The notes beneath the pieces are model-generated. The model did not search any database, was not told the DNA's origin, and saw nothing but the letters and a program-made list of their open reading frames with translations. This document shows, one piece after another, positions 34,937 to 43,691 of a stretch of 64,000 nucleotides of DNA. The DNA is from Methanolobus sp. ZRKC5 (GTDB lineage Archaea > Halobacteriota > Methanosarcinia > Methanosarcinales > Methanosarcinaceae): positions 1,860,001 through 1,924,000 of the forward strand of contig NZ_CP151792.1 in the NCBI RefSeq assembly GCF_038446525.1, in the 5' to 3' direction. Both the position numbers and the translations under genes were made by a program. Within the stretch, counting starts at the first letter, position 1. Each line of letters starts with the position of its first letter.

Positions 34937-36077
34937 GGACGATAGTAGGCAGGATATTCTCCGAAAGAAAATCATCGGATTAGGTGATACCTCTCATCGG
35001 AAGAGTTATTATCCTCAGCTAAAGGAGCAGATTAGCGAGCTGAATCTGGCTATGCATGCATTGCAGGAGAGTGAGAACAAGTACCGCACCCTGGTAGAAA
35101 ATGTCAACATCGGTATTATCAGAAGTGAACCATGGAAGCGCGGCCATATAATTCAGGCGAATCCGGTTTTTTGCGAGATGCTGGGTTTCAATGATGAAAA
35201 TGAGCTCCTTACTATATATGCGACAGACATCTATCTTCATCCTGAGGACCGGCTTGAATTAATGAGGGAGCTGAGGCAGACAGGTAAGATAAAGGATCGC
35301 AAGGTGGTGTTCAAGGTCATGGACGGAACAACTATCTTATGTTCTCTAACTCTTTCGGCACAGTACGATTCCAAAGGCAACATGATTTTCATGGACGGTG
35401 TGGTTGAGGATATAACCGAGAAAGAGAAGAGGGCGGAAGCTCTCAAGCAGGCAAACAATAAACTCAATCTGCTTAGCTCCATCACCCGGCATGATATAAT
35501 CAATCAGATAATGGTTCTGGAGGGATACCTGTACCTGATGATTGAACAAGTGAAGGATCCTGAAGAGTTAGGATTGCTACGGAGGATGAAGGAGAGTGTG
35601 AGGTCTATTGATAGGCATATTATGTTCACAAAAGATTACCAGGAGATTGGCATCCAGGCTCCTGGGTGGGTCAATCTCCGAAGTGTTCTGACCGAGGCTA
35701 TAGTTCCACTGGATAAAACATTGGTAAATTTCCATATAGATGTAAGGGATTATTTGATTTTCACTGACCCACTGATAAGTAAAGTGTTCTATAATCTGGC
35801 TCACAATGTCATAAAGCACAGCAATGCCACCACCCTCACCATCACCACTGTTGAGGAAGAAGATCACTTATTGGTCGTATTTCAGGATAACGGTATTGGG
35901 ATCGAAGAGAAGAGCAAATTGTTCAAGAAAGGCAGTTCTAGCTCAGGATACGGACTTTTCCTTTCTAAAGAGATTTTGTCTATAACTAGTATTGGAATCA
36001 GGGAGACTGGTATATCGGGTAACGGGGCGCGATTCGAGCTGTTTTTTTCTCGTGGACAGTACAAAAACCCGGTATGA
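34923..36077 (+). CDS. PAS-domain sensor histidine kinase
   Basis: A 384-residue cytoplasmic kinase with no membrane segment. Residues ~12-30 hold a GLGDTSHRKSYYPQLK motif, ~48-170 a PAS/PAC sensor domain (TLVENVNIGIIRSE to FMDGVVEDITEKEK), ~185-250 the phospho-acceptor helix (SITRHDIINQIMVLEGYL) and ~280-380 the ATPase domain (NLAHNVIKHSNA, DNGIGIEEKSKLF, SGYGLFLSKEIL). Its ATG lies inside the end of the dehydrogenase gene, overlapping it by 14 bp in another frame, so the two are translated together. No response regulator is adjacent. A redox or alcohol-linked signal is inferred from the pairing only. Confidence 0.9.
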   Translation: MGLSKDDSRQDILRKKIIGLGDTSHRKSYYPQLKEQISELNLAMHALQESENKYRTLVENVNIGIIRSEPWKRGHIIQANPVFCEMLGFNDENELLTIYATDIYLHPEDRLELMRELRQTGKIKDRKVVFKVMDGTTILCSLTLSAQYDSKGNMIFMDGVVEDITEKEKRAEALKQANNKLNLLSSITRHDIINQIMVLEGYLYLMIEQVKDPEELGLLRRMKESVRSIDRHIMFTKDYQEIGIQAPGWVNLRSVLTEAIVPLDKTLVNFHIDVRDYLIFTDPLISKVFYNLAHNVIKHSNATTLTITTVEEEDHLLVVFQDNGIGIEEKSKLFKKGSSSSGYGLFLSKEILSITSIGIRETGISGNGARFELFFSRGQYKNPV

Positions 36078-36179
36078 TGGAAAATTAATCGCAACCTGAA
36101 TTTCTCGATGGTCTAAAAAAAGAGGTTGACTAGAATTTCCAGAGTATCTATTTATATCTAGGCTTACAAAATTAATCTT

Positions 36180-36959
36180 ATGACAGTAATTACGCTTACA
36201 ACTGACTTTGGATCTCTGTATCCTGCATCTATGAAAGGTGTTATACTCAGTATAATCCCTGATGTAACAATAGTTGATATTACTCACTCAATACCATCTG
36301 TTGATATCAGGGCGGGTGCATTTGCCCTGTATTCCGTTGTCCGGCATTTTCCCCATGGAACCATTCATGTTGCTGTTATCGACCCTGGTGTCGGTACTGA
36401 AAGAAAAGCTATAGTCGTACGTTCTGGTGGTCATTATTTAATAGGTCCGGATAATGGTGTTCTTATTCCCGCTGCATCTTTGCTTGGGGATATGGAGGTC
36501 TTTGAAATTAAGAATCAAGGGATTCTGGGGGATGTTTCTTCTACTTTCCACGGCAGGGATATTTTTGCCCCGGCGGCCGCACATATCTCCCGAGGAATGG
36601 ACCTTCAGGACATTGGTCAGAGCACAGATGAATATGTTGATCTTGATTTCTCAGGCTATGTAATACAAAAGGATTTCATTGAGGCAAAAGTGATATATGT
36701 CGATAAATTTGGCAATATAGTTACTAATATTCCCGGGGAAGAGATTCATAAAAATGTACCGCATGGAAGTATCCTGTCGATTTCAGGACGACAGATGCCA
36801 TTTTTGAGTACTTATGGTGAGGTGCCAAAAGGAAGAGTACTATCGCTTATAGGAAGTCACGGATTTTTCGAGATAGCAGTAAATCAGGGAAGTGCTTCAA
36901 AATTACTACATTTGAGCAATGGAAATGAAATAAAGATAGGGGTCCTGAATAACCCTTGA
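36180..36959 (+). CDS. S-adenosylmethionine hydroxide adenosyltransferase (SAM hydrolase)
   Basis: An enzyme of the former DUF62 family that splits SAM with water-derived hydroxide into adenosine and methionine. The 259 residues contain TLTTDFG at the N-terminus, IDPGVGTER with Asp68 and Arg75, IGPDNGVL and FHGRDIFAPAAAH with His124; Asp, Arg and His form the known active-site triad. TTTATATC at about 36150 predicts a transcription start right at the ATG, and no ribosome site exists, so it is probably leaderless. It is transcribed apart from the kinase by a 102 bp gap. Confidence 0.93.
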   Translation: MTVITLTTDFGSLYPASMKGVILSIIPDVTIVDITHSIPSVDIRAGAFALYSVVRHFPHGTIHVAVIDPGVGTERKAIVVRSGGHYLIGPDNGVLIPAASLLGDMEVFEIKNQGILGDVSSTFHGRDIFAPAAAHISRGMDLQDIGQSTDEYVDLDFSGYVIQKDFIEAKVIYVDKFGNIVTNIPGEEIHKNVPHGSILSISGRQMPFLSTYGEVPKGRVLSLIGSHGFFEIAVNQGSASKLLHLSNGNEIKIGVLNNP

Positions 36960-36992
36960 TTTCTCTAAACTCCTATTGTCCAGTACTTAGTT

Positions 36993-37613
36993 TTATTTTC
37001 TCTTTACAAAATAGAGGCACATTATTGCACATACAAGAGGTATCAGTGTGTTCTGTCCTGATTGCTGACTCTGTGAAGTTTCTTCATTAACATCCTCAAC
37101 TTCCACATCACCGACGTTCACCTTTGCATTGTTAACAGTCACTTCCAGGCTGTCTCCGGCTGAATTGGTGATCACAACGTTATTTATCTCTATAACTGCG
37201 ATTCCGGAATTGTTTTTTGAAGCGAGCGTGATATTCAAAAAAGTTCCTGATTCAAGTGACATGTCATCTCCCATTATAACAGAATATATGCCGGTGACAG
37301 TTCCAAGTTCATTGTCAATATTCCCTTTTGAGAATATTGTATTCTTTCCACCTTGCTTGAAAAAATTTCCTTCAGTGATGGATGTTATATTAATAAGTGA
37401 AGGCTCATATGAAAGTTCAAGTTCTACTCCTGATACGTTGGTATCGGGTTCTATTATTATTGCAATTGTAAAACTTTCATTCTCTTCAACATTGATTTGT
37501 GCCGGTGAAAACCCTACATTTATTTCGGCACCTGCAAGTCCTGTGAAGGATATGACAATCAATGCGAATAAAGAAATAGTTGAAAATATGCTGCAGTTCT
37601 TATCACTCGTCAT
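36993..37613 (-). CDS. Cohesin-domain surface protein
   Basis: A 206-residue exported protein. A signal peptide (LFALIVISFTGLAGA, cut near residue 29) is followed by one cohesin-like beta domain (residues ~30-170, starting INVGFSPAQINVEENESFTI, with VSGVELELSYEPSLINITSI), an acidic/Gln linker and a C-terminal membrane helix (LIPLVCAIMCLYF) with a KRK stop. GGTGGTG lies four bases before the ATG. Its promoter (AATATAA, about 37645) lies between the start and the MITE copy, which inserted about 50 bp upstream of the gene. Archaeal cohesin modules of this kind are common, but no dockerin is visible here. Confidence 0.82.
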   Translation of the reverse strand: MTSDKNCSIFSTISLFALIVISFTGLAGAEINVGFSPAQINVEENESFTIAIIIEPDTNVSGVELELSYEPSLINITSITEGNFFKQGGKNTIFSKGNIDNELGTVTGIYSVIMGDDMSLESGTFLNITLASKNNSGIAVIEINNVVITNSAGDSLEVTVNNAKVNVGDVEVEDVNEETSQSQQSGQNTLIPLVCAIMCLYFVKRK

Positions 37614-37657
37614 GTTACACCACCTTTTATATTATTCATGGCGTTATTATATTAAAA

Positions 37658-37867
37658 GAATTGTCGTAACTATTCAGCCTGATAAAAACGCTATCAATAA
37701 CAATCTTGACAAAAAGTTGAAACGTAAATTTCATTAGGATCATTTATTTTGATTGTTGCTATTGATTGCTTTTTTGATTGTTAGATTGTTAGTGAGCAGA
37801 CATCTCTATTTCGATGAAATCAGTACCAATAGGCAAATCGTGCCAGGCTGAATAGTTACGAATTGTC
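37658..37867 (+). mobile_element. 194 bp MITE (copy 2) with 8 bp target duplication
   Basis: The element spans 37666-37859 and is base-for-base identical to copy 1, in the same orientation, with the same 16 bp perfect terminal repeats. It is flanked by GAATTGTC at 37658-37665 and 37860-37867. It inserted between the radical SAM gene and the cohesin-domain gene, leaving both open frames intact. An apparent open frame across it (37129-37737, plus) is a shadow. Confidence 0.93.
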
Positions 37868-37890
37868 TATCAATTTAATTAATTCAAATA

Positions 37891-38865
37891 TTACATCCAT
37901 TCATAATGTTGTGCCACTTCCAGATTGAAATTATACATCAAGCTGTTTTCAACATATCCGAAAAACAGACATTTCTGGCAATTGCGTGCAGTGTCCTTTC
38001 TGAGTTTTTTTGTACTTTCCCATACATTTCCAATACCTTCACTTATATGGCCTATGGGACTTCGGTGGACTCTGCAATTTTCAATGCTTCCATCGGCTGT
38101 AACATCAAGTATTATCTCGTTCGCATGGCAAACAAATTCTGTCCGCAGATCCCTTACCATCTTTAGATATGTATAAGAATTGATAATTGGATACCCTTCC
38201 TTTTTCATCTCAATTATCCTGTCAACTGTCCTGCGATATTTATCTGTATCTCTTATCCCCATATCATTCCAGGTACCTTCGTCTATTCCTCCAAATTCAT
38301 ACATAGGTTCAAATGATATCTTCACATCCATGTCCTTTGCCATGGTTATCAGTTCTTCGATGTCATCTAGATTCTTTCCGCTTATGACACAATTCATCAG
38401 GAGAGGGTTTTTGATGATACTTTTTGCTTTTATGATTCCTGGCATAATCCTGTCAAGGCTTACTCCCCTTATTTCCTTATAACTCGAAGTCCCGTCCACA
38501 GATACTGATAGATAATCAAGGTTTTTCAGTTCATCGACTCTTTTTTCAAGCAAAAGTCCATTGGTAATGAGTGAAGTTACCATTCCCAGTTGTTTTGCAT
38601 GAGCCAGTATTTCCGGCAGGTCCTCTCTTAACAGGGGCTCCACTGTCCATGCGTTATAAACAAGTATTCCAAAAGCCCTCGCATCTTCAAGAAGCTTGAA
38701 TATATCCTCACGTTTCATTTCTTCCCCTTCAGTTTTCCAGTATTCGCAAAAAGAGCATTTCATGTTGCATCTGGAATTAATGGCGTGGGACAATACGAAA
38801 GGACGTTTTCTTATTTGCATTTGCCAGATGGCTTTTGCAGCAATAAGAGGTGAGTATTTGGTCAT
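37891..38865 (-). CDS. Radical SAM protein with SPASM-like C-terminal cysteines
   Basis: A 324-residue radical SAM enzyme. The SAM cluster motif CNMKCSFC (CX3CX2C) is at residues ~33-40 and the SAM-binding stretch follows (NAWTVEPLLREDL, LITNGLLL, VSVDGTSSYKEIRG). The C-terminal part holds further cysteines (FVCHANEI, IENCRVH, NCQKCLFFGY) that could bind a second iron-sulfur cluster, as in SPASM-type proteins. No partner peptide or biosynthetic neighbour is visible, so the substrate is unknown. Confidence 0.85.
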   Translation of the reverse strand: MTKYSPLIAAKAIWQMQIRKRPFVLSHAINSRCNMKCSFCEYWKTEGEEMKREDIFKLLEDARAFGILVYNAWTVEPLLREDLPEILAHAKQLGMVTSLITNGLLLEKRVDELKNLDYLSVSVDGTSSYKEIRGVSLDRIMPGIIKAKSIIKNPLLMNCVISGKNLDDIEELITMAKDMDVKISFEPMYEFGGIDEGTWNDMGIRDTDKYRRTVDRIIEMKKEGYPIINSYTYLKMVRDLRTEFVCHANEIILDVTADGSIENCRVHRSPIGHISEGIGNVWESTKKLRKDTARNCQKCLFFGYVENSLMYNFNLEVAQHYEWM

Positions 38866-38972
38866 GATGTTATCATCCGTTTTACTTGTCTTATCACTTT
38901 CTCTTTTATATATCTTGGTTTTGTAAATTTATAGTTGTGTAATACTATTTTCCTGGATATTAGTTCATTAAG

Positions 38973-39032
38973 TATATATAGCTCTTATTACGTATCCATT
39001 AGTGTTACTAAATTCAATAATTTTCATAACAC
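38973..39032 (+). promoter_or_regulatory. cbiM promoter with operator-like palindrome
   Basis: The TATA box TATATATA (38973-38980) predicts a start near 39003. A palindrome TTAGT-GTT-ACTAA lies exactly there (38999-39011), and a wider pair GTGTTA (39002) and TAACAC (39027-39032) surrounds it. The same TTTAGTGTTACCAAA core precedes cbiO at 41813-41827. A metal-responsive repressor such as NikR is an obvious candidate, unproven. Confidence 0.55.
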
Positions 39033-39058
39033 GAATTATAACATTATGAGGACTTAAA

Positions 39059-39709
39059 ATGCATATACCTGATTCATTTATACCTATGGGGCAAGCACTT
39101 ATCTATTGGGTGATCGCTTTGCCTTTCATATTCATGTCCCTGAAGTGGGCAAGAAAAGAACTTGATGACATGAAAGTACCAATCCTGGCAGCGCTTGCTG
39201 CAGGAATTTTTGCTATACAGGCACTCAATATTCCAATAGGCATGGGGACCAGTGGCCATATGGTTGGAGCTACTCTTGTTGCCATTATATTCGGAAGTCC
39301 CATGGCCGGTGTGCTTGTACTCACACTTGTACTGCTGGTTCAGGGTTTTGTCTTTGGTGATGGCGGAATAACAACAATGGGTGCAAATATCGTGAACATG
39401 GGAGTTGTTTCAGGGTTTGTGGGATACTACACATTCGTGGCTTTAAAGAATAAGGCAGGAATAAAAGGCGCATCCTTTATCGGTGCATGGTTCGGATTGT
39501 TCATGTCTTCAATTGTATGTGCGGTTCAACTATCTGTTGCAGGTACTTTTCCTCTGGTGGCAGGACTTGCAGCAATGGGAACTTTTCATCTGATAATAGG
39601 GCTTGTAGGTGAAGGTCTTATCACTGCTATAGTTATCACAGCCATTGAAAAATCAAGACCTGACCTGCTGGACTCATCTGTTACAGGTACTAATGGGGTG
39701 GGGGTATGA
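39059..39709 (+). CDS. cbiM: Co/Ni ECF transporter substrate-specific subunit CbiM
   Basis: The membrane subunit that captures cobalt or nickel ions for the ECF transporter. The N-terminal MHIPDSFIPMGQ, with the metal-binding His at position 2 once Met is removed, is the family hallmark. Six hydrophobic segments and the SGHMVGATLVAI motif follow. GAGG lies seven bases before the ATG. Cobalt (for cobamides) and nickel (for F430) are both heavily used by methanogens and the sequence does not decide between them. Confidence 0.93.
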   Translation: MHIPDSFIPMGQALIYWVIALPFIFMSLKWARKELDDMKVPILAALAAGIFAIQALNIPIGMGTSGHMVGATLVAIIFGSPMAGVLVLTLVLLVQGFVFGDGGITTMGANIVNMGVVSGFVGYYTFVALKNKAGIKGASFIGAWFGLFMSSIVCAVQLSVAGTFPLVAGLAAMGTFHLIIGLVGEGLITAIVITAIEKSRPDLLDSSVTGTNGVGV

Positions 39710-40017
39710 ATATGAGTGTCAGCAAAGGTATTAATATGAAATTTCTTTATGCAGGAATTGCAATTGCTTTGCTTATATCCGTTCTTGCTCCCTTTTTAGC
39801 ATCTCCTGATCCGGATGGTCTGGAAAGTGCTGCAGGAAATATCATTGATGAGGCAACATTCTCAGAGATGGAAGAATCTGCTCCTTTTGTAGAATCTCCA
39901 ATGCCTGACTATGCAATCGAAGGTCAGGGTAAAATGGGAGAAGTGCTTGCTGTTGTGATAGGCACTCTTCTTGTGCTGGGAATCAGTTTTGCACTTGGAA
40001 AAGTTGCAAAGAAATAA
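39706..40017 (+). CDS. cbiN: PDGLE-domain subunit of the Co/Ni ECF transporter
   Basis: A 103-residue two-helix membrane protein with the diagnostic SPDPDGLESAAG segment (PDGLE domain), N-terminal helix LYAGIAIALLISVLAPFLA and C-terminal helix EVLAVVIGTLLVLGISFAL. Its ATG overlaps the cbiM stop (ATGA). It stabilises or assists CbiM. PDGLE partners are found with both nickel and cobalt systems. The converging cbiQ gene ends 38 bp downstream. Confidence 0.88.
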   Translation: MNMSVSKGINMKFLYAGIAIALLISVLAPFLASPDPDGLESAAGNIIDEATFSEMEESAPFVESPMPDYAIEGQGKMGEVLAVVIGTLLVLGISFALGKVAKK

Positions 40018-40054
40018 ATTCTCCTTCCCTTTTTTTCTTTCATCTATTTTTACT

Positions 40055-40861
40055 TCAGGCTACAAAAGCCAGTAGTAATGTCCCTACAGTTATTACAAAG
40101 AATAGAATATCTGTAGCTTTTATCTTGTTCTTATGCACATAGACTTTGTTTACACTGGAATATCCTCTGCAGAGCATGCTTATGTACGTTCTCTCTCCTT
40201 GTTCGTAGGAGCGGATGAACAATGAGCTTATGGTGTATGCCACCTGCTCAATGATCCACTTATGAGGTACATTCTTGTTCCATATGTGGAACAGGCGTGT
40301 TTTCTGCGCAACCCGTATACGTTTGAGTATTATCCAGAATACGAAAAGGTACCTGACCATCATTGAAAGTATGAGGGTGAACTCTGCCGGCATTCCAAGT
40401 CGTCTTGCAGAAGTTACCATGTCATTCATTTTCATAGTAGAAGACATGAGTACAATGGATGTTATGCATACAATGTATTTTGCAAGGAGCACCGCACCAA
40501 AAAATATCCCTTCATATGTCAGGGTAATTCCAAGTGGTAGATAAATTGGATATACTGTAAAAGTTTCAATGAATGGCTGCCTGACAAATGGCTGTATAAT
40601 AACAATCGTAAGTCCAAAAGGCAATATGGAAAGGAATCTCATGATAGTATATGCAGGATTAAGTCTTGCGATTAGCATTAGTGAAATCAGGTAAAGCTCA
40701 AGAATCGCAAGTTTCATGAAATTTCCTTCGTCCATACGAGGGAGACTGACAGCAAAAACGATAATTGCAATGATTGAAAGTATCTTTATTCTTCCGTCAA
40801 GCCTGTGGACAGGACTGTCCTTGTATGCTTCCCTTTCAATATCAGTAAGTGTGATCTCCAT
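40055..40861 (-). CDS. cbiQ: ECF transporter transmembrane component CbiQ/EcfT
   Basis: A 268-residue protein with five to six membrane helices that couples the ATPase to CbiM. The cytoplasmic coupling motifs are TSARRLGMPAE (residues ~150-160) and RSYEQGERTYISMLCRGYSS (~213-232), the place of the paired Arg signatures of EcfT. It is transcribed towards cbiMN and lies 13 bp after cbiO, so the transporter is encoded in two operons that converge. Confidence 0.9.
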   Translation of the reverse strand: MEITLTDIEREAYKDSPVHRLDGRIKILSIIAIIVFAVSLPRMDEGNFMKLAILELYLISLMLIARLNPAYTIMRFLSILPFGLTIVIIQPFVRQPFIETFTVYPIYLPLGITLTYEGIFFGAVLLAKYIVCITSIVLMSSTMKMNDMVTSARRLGMPAEFTLILSMMVRYLFVFWIILKRIRVAQKTRLFHIWNKNVPHKWIIEQVAYTISSLFIRSYEQGERTYISMLCRGYSSVNKVYVHKNKIKATDILFFVITVGTLLLAFVA

Positions 40862-40873
40862 GGGCAGACCTTT

Positions 40874-41728
40874 TTAGTTATTATTTTCTACCAATCGTAT
40901 GATCTCATTCCTGGCATCCATGGGTGTTATCTTTATGTCTGCATCCAGACCAGATTCCTGCAGGAGCTCGAATACTTCTGCAATTCGTGGCATCCTTAAG
41001 TGCGCATTCTCGAGCACTTCATGTTTTTTGAATATCTCCCTGGCAGTACCACTGGCTTCTATTCTTCCGTGGTGCATGATGTATACGATATCTGCAAAAA
41101 GAGGAACTATATCGACGTCATGGGTTGAAAGGATAACAGTTATCCCGAATTTCTTATTCATGCCGTCTATTATTTTCATTATATTCTCAGCGCTTAAGGG
41201 GTCTAGTCCGGCGGTTGGCTCATCCAGTACAACCACTTCCGGTTGCATTGCCAGTACTCCTGCAATTGCAACCAGTTTTTTCTGCCCTCCGCTGAGGTGA
41301 TGTGGTGAACGTTCTTCAAATCCGGAAAGGTTTACAAGTTCCAGTGCTTTCTTCACCCTTCTTTCAACTTCTTCTTCGTCAAGTCCCATGTTTATAGGGC
41401 CGAATGCCACGTCCTGCTCAATGGTAGGTGCAAGTATCTGATCATCGGGATTCTGAAATACGATTCCTACAGTCTGACGGACGCTTCTTATATTTTTCTT
41501 CGAAATAGGCTCTCCTTTCACAAGCACCTCACCGGCAGAGGGTTTAAGTATGCCATTAAGGTGTTTGAAAATTGTTGATTTGCCTGCTCCGTTTGCTCCA
41601 AGGATGGCTATCTTTTTTCCGGGATAAATATCAAGATCAATGTCATTAAGAGCTTTTGTCTTGCTGCTTGCGTAAAAATAGGATACTCCTTTTAGCTGGA
41701 CGATAGGTTTTTCGGTCATTATAGTCAC
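40874..41728 (-). CDS. cbiO: ECF transporter ATP-binding component CbiO
   Basis: The ATPase of the Co/Ni transporter, 284 residues: Walker A GANGAGKST (residues 43-51), FQNPDDQI, signature HLSGGQKKLVAIAGVLA, Walker B VVVLDEPTAGLDP and the switch His in LSTHDVDI. The C-terminal third (KKHEVLENAHLRMPRIAEVFELL) is typical of EcfA/CbiO. It is the first gene of the cbiOQ unit; the palindrome shared with cbiM lies upstream of its TATA box. Confidence 0.94.
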   Translation of the reverse strand: MTIMTEKPIVQLKGVSYFYASSKTKALNDIDLDIYPGKKIAILGANGAGKSTIFKHLNGILKPSAGEVLVKGEPISKKNIRSVRQTVGIVFQNPDDQILAPTIEQDVAFGPINMGLDEEEVERRVKKALELVNLSGFEERSPHHLSGGQKKLVAIAGVLAMQPEVVVLDEPTAGLDPLSAENIMKIIDGMNKKFGITVILSTHDVDIVPLFADIVYIMHHGRIEASGTAREIFKKHEVLENAHLRMPRIAEVFELLQESGLDADIKITPMDARNEIIRLVENNN

Positions 41729-41800
41729 ACGCTGAATTTACAACCGGCCAAAAAGCCTGTTTTTGACAGGGAGAGTTTTTATTCTACATAAGAATCCTGT

Positions 41801-41827
41801 TATAAATACTTGTTTAGTGTTACCAAA
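41801..41827 (-). promoter_or_regulatory. cbiO promoter with the same operator-like palindrome
   Basis: TTTAGT-GTT-ACCAAA (41813-41827) matches the palindrome at the cbiM start in 11 of its 13 core positions or better. It sits on the upstream side of the minus-strand TATA box TATTTATA (41801-41808). The two converging halves of the transporter therefore appear to share a regulator. Confidence 0.55.
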
Positions 41828-41957
41828 CCCACATATTTTTTTATTTCATGAAATTTGCTGATTTTTTGGAATGCTAAATCATCTTGCTTCTTAGTGAAAA
41901 GAAGTAATATTTAAATGACACCAATCTATATCTACTAACAGGACAAACATAGTACTG

Positions 41958-43589
41958 ATGTTCAGGAAAATACGCAGGTACATTACTATTTTCAGGGTAT
42001 TTTCAAAATATAATCTATTCAGTCTTCTGTATAGTGAGGTCAATAAATATTATGTTTCTAACAGGAGAACTCCCTGCGGCGTGGATATCAAAAACAGGGA
42101 AAAAGCAGTAAAACTCAGGAAAGCCCTGGAAGAACTTGGACCGACATTCATAAAGCTCGGTCAGATATTGAGCAAAAGACCGGATATTGTTCCCGGTATC
42201 TATATCGAGGAACTTGGGAACCTTCAGGACAATGTCAATCCACTTGAATTCGATGTGATGAAAGTGGCATTTGAAGGGTTCAGGTGTAATATTGGGGAGA
42301 CTGAACAATCTGAAGGTCTTGAAAAGTCCGATTTCGATGTACTTGAGATATTCGATGAATTCAACACCAAACCATTGGCATGTGCTTCAATTGCCCAGGT
42401 CTATGAAGCTGTGCTTGACGGAAAGAAAGTTGCTGTAAAGATAACACGACCTAATCTTATAAACACTATCAACCTTGACCTTGCTATACTCGATGACCTG
42501 AAATCTATTATTGTAAAAGCCATTGGTCTTGGAAACAACTTCGATATCGATGCGTTTCTTTATGAATTCAGGGACCTGCTGAATCGTGAGCTTGACCTTA
42601 GCAATGAAGCAAGGAACATCAAACGTTTTCAGGAGAATTTTGCAGATGTAAAAGAGGTGCATGTCCCGGGTGTCTATGATGATTATTCCAGTGAGACTGT
42701 TTTGGTCATGGATTACATGGAGGGTGTCACTATCAGGAAGCTTTCAGAGGTATCTGCTGATAAGAAAATGTGGTATGCAAAGATAATCAGTACAAGTTAT
42801 TTGAAGCAGGTTTACCTTGATGGTTTCTATCATGCTGATCCGCATAGTTCCAATATAATTATTCAGGAAGATGGTATTGCCTACATAGACTTTGGGGCCG
42901 TAGGTAATATCGATGATGCACTGCGGCGCAATATGCTGAACCTTTTCTATGGTATTTATAAGAAAAGGGTTGATGTTGTTTTCGAGGCATTTTTGAAAAT
43001 AACCGGTATCAATAAAGAAGATATCGATGTGCGTCGTTTTAAGATAGATCTTGATGATATCATATCAAAACAGAATTATTCAGTCGGTGAAAGGCAGAGT
43101 GATAATTACGCAACATTGGCATTGAACTATAATCTGTCTCTTCCAAGTGAATTTTCAACACTTGAAAGAGCTCTGATACTCATTGAGGCCAACTGCCTTG
43201 AACTTGATCCAAGGTTCAACTTGCTTGAAAATGCAAAACCAGTTATCACAAGGGTTTTGATGAAACGCTATTCACCCTTTGAGGCATTTGAATACCTGCA
43301 ACTTGAAGGAGATAGGTATCTGGAGATAGTGAAGAACCTTCCTGAGGGTGTAAATGACGTTATTGAAACTATCAGGGGTTACCGGATAGAAAGGCTTGAA
43401 AAGAAGACTGATGAAATAAGGAAGTACAGAACTATAGATTCCATTACAAAGTACATTTTTCTGTTGGCTATCTTGCTTTCGTCCTCATATCTGGCTGTAA
43501 ATGGTGAAGGTTATCTGCCAACGATGGGTATCATAGGTTTCATCAGTGCAATCTTCCTTTTTGGAGTAATGTTTCTGAAGAGGTCTTAG
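41958..43589 (+). CDS. ABC1/UbiB-family atypical kinase
   Basis: A 543-residue member of the ABC1 (UbiB/ADCK) protein-kinase-like family, which acts in isoprenoid lipid metabolism in bacteria and eukaryotes; the archaeal substrate is unknown, with methanophenazine biosynthesis a reasonable guess. Visible motifs: the KxGQ segment FIKLGQILSKRPDIVP, ATP-binding SIAQVYEAVL and VAVKITRP, hinge MDYMEGV, catalytic YHADPHSSNIII and the metal-binding YIDFGAVG. Two C-terminal helices (about residues 493-510 and 520-540) anchor it in the membrane, as in UbiB. Confidence 0.93.
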   Translation: MFRKIRRYITIFRVFSKYNLFSLLYSEVNKYYVSNRRTPCGVDIKNREKAVKLRKALEELGPTFIKLGQILSKRPDIVPGIYIEELGNLQDNVNPLEFDVMKVAFEGFRCNIGETEQSEGLEKSDFDVLEIFDEFNTKPLACASIAQVYEAVLDGKKVAVKITRPNLINTINLDLAILDDLKSIIVKAIGLGNNFDIDAFLYEFRDLLNRELDLSNEARNIKRFQENFADVKEVHVPGVYDDYSSETVLVMDYMEGVTIRKLSEVSADKKMWYAKIISTSYLKQVYLDGFYHADPHSSNIIIQEDGIAYIDFGAVGNIDDALRRNMLNLFYGIYKKRVDVVFEAFLKITGINKEDIDVRRFKIDLDDIISKQNYSVGERQSDNYATLALNYNLSLPSEFSTLERALILIEANCLELDPRFNLLENAKPVITRVLMKRYSPFEAFEYLQLEGDRYLEIVKNLPEGVNDVIETIRGYRIERLEKKTDEIRKYRTIDSITKYIFLLAILLSSSYLAVNGEGYLPTMGIIGFISAIFLFGVMFLKRS

Positions 43590-43691
43590 AATGGGTTTAA
43601 TGGCAGTTTGTTCACCTGATTTTTGACTATTAACAGTCATTTTTGGAAAAAAGACGTATGTTGCAGTTAATAATATCTTAAATCGGGGGGT

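Noticed and set aside
37129-37737. A 202-residue plus-strand frame running into the second MITE
   Set aside because: It is antisense to the signal-peptide cohesin gene and then reads non-coding MITE sequence; no support.
38900-39058. Cobalamin riboswitch before cbiM
   Set aside because: Too short and lacks the conserved B12 box; a palindrome and a TATA box explain the region better.
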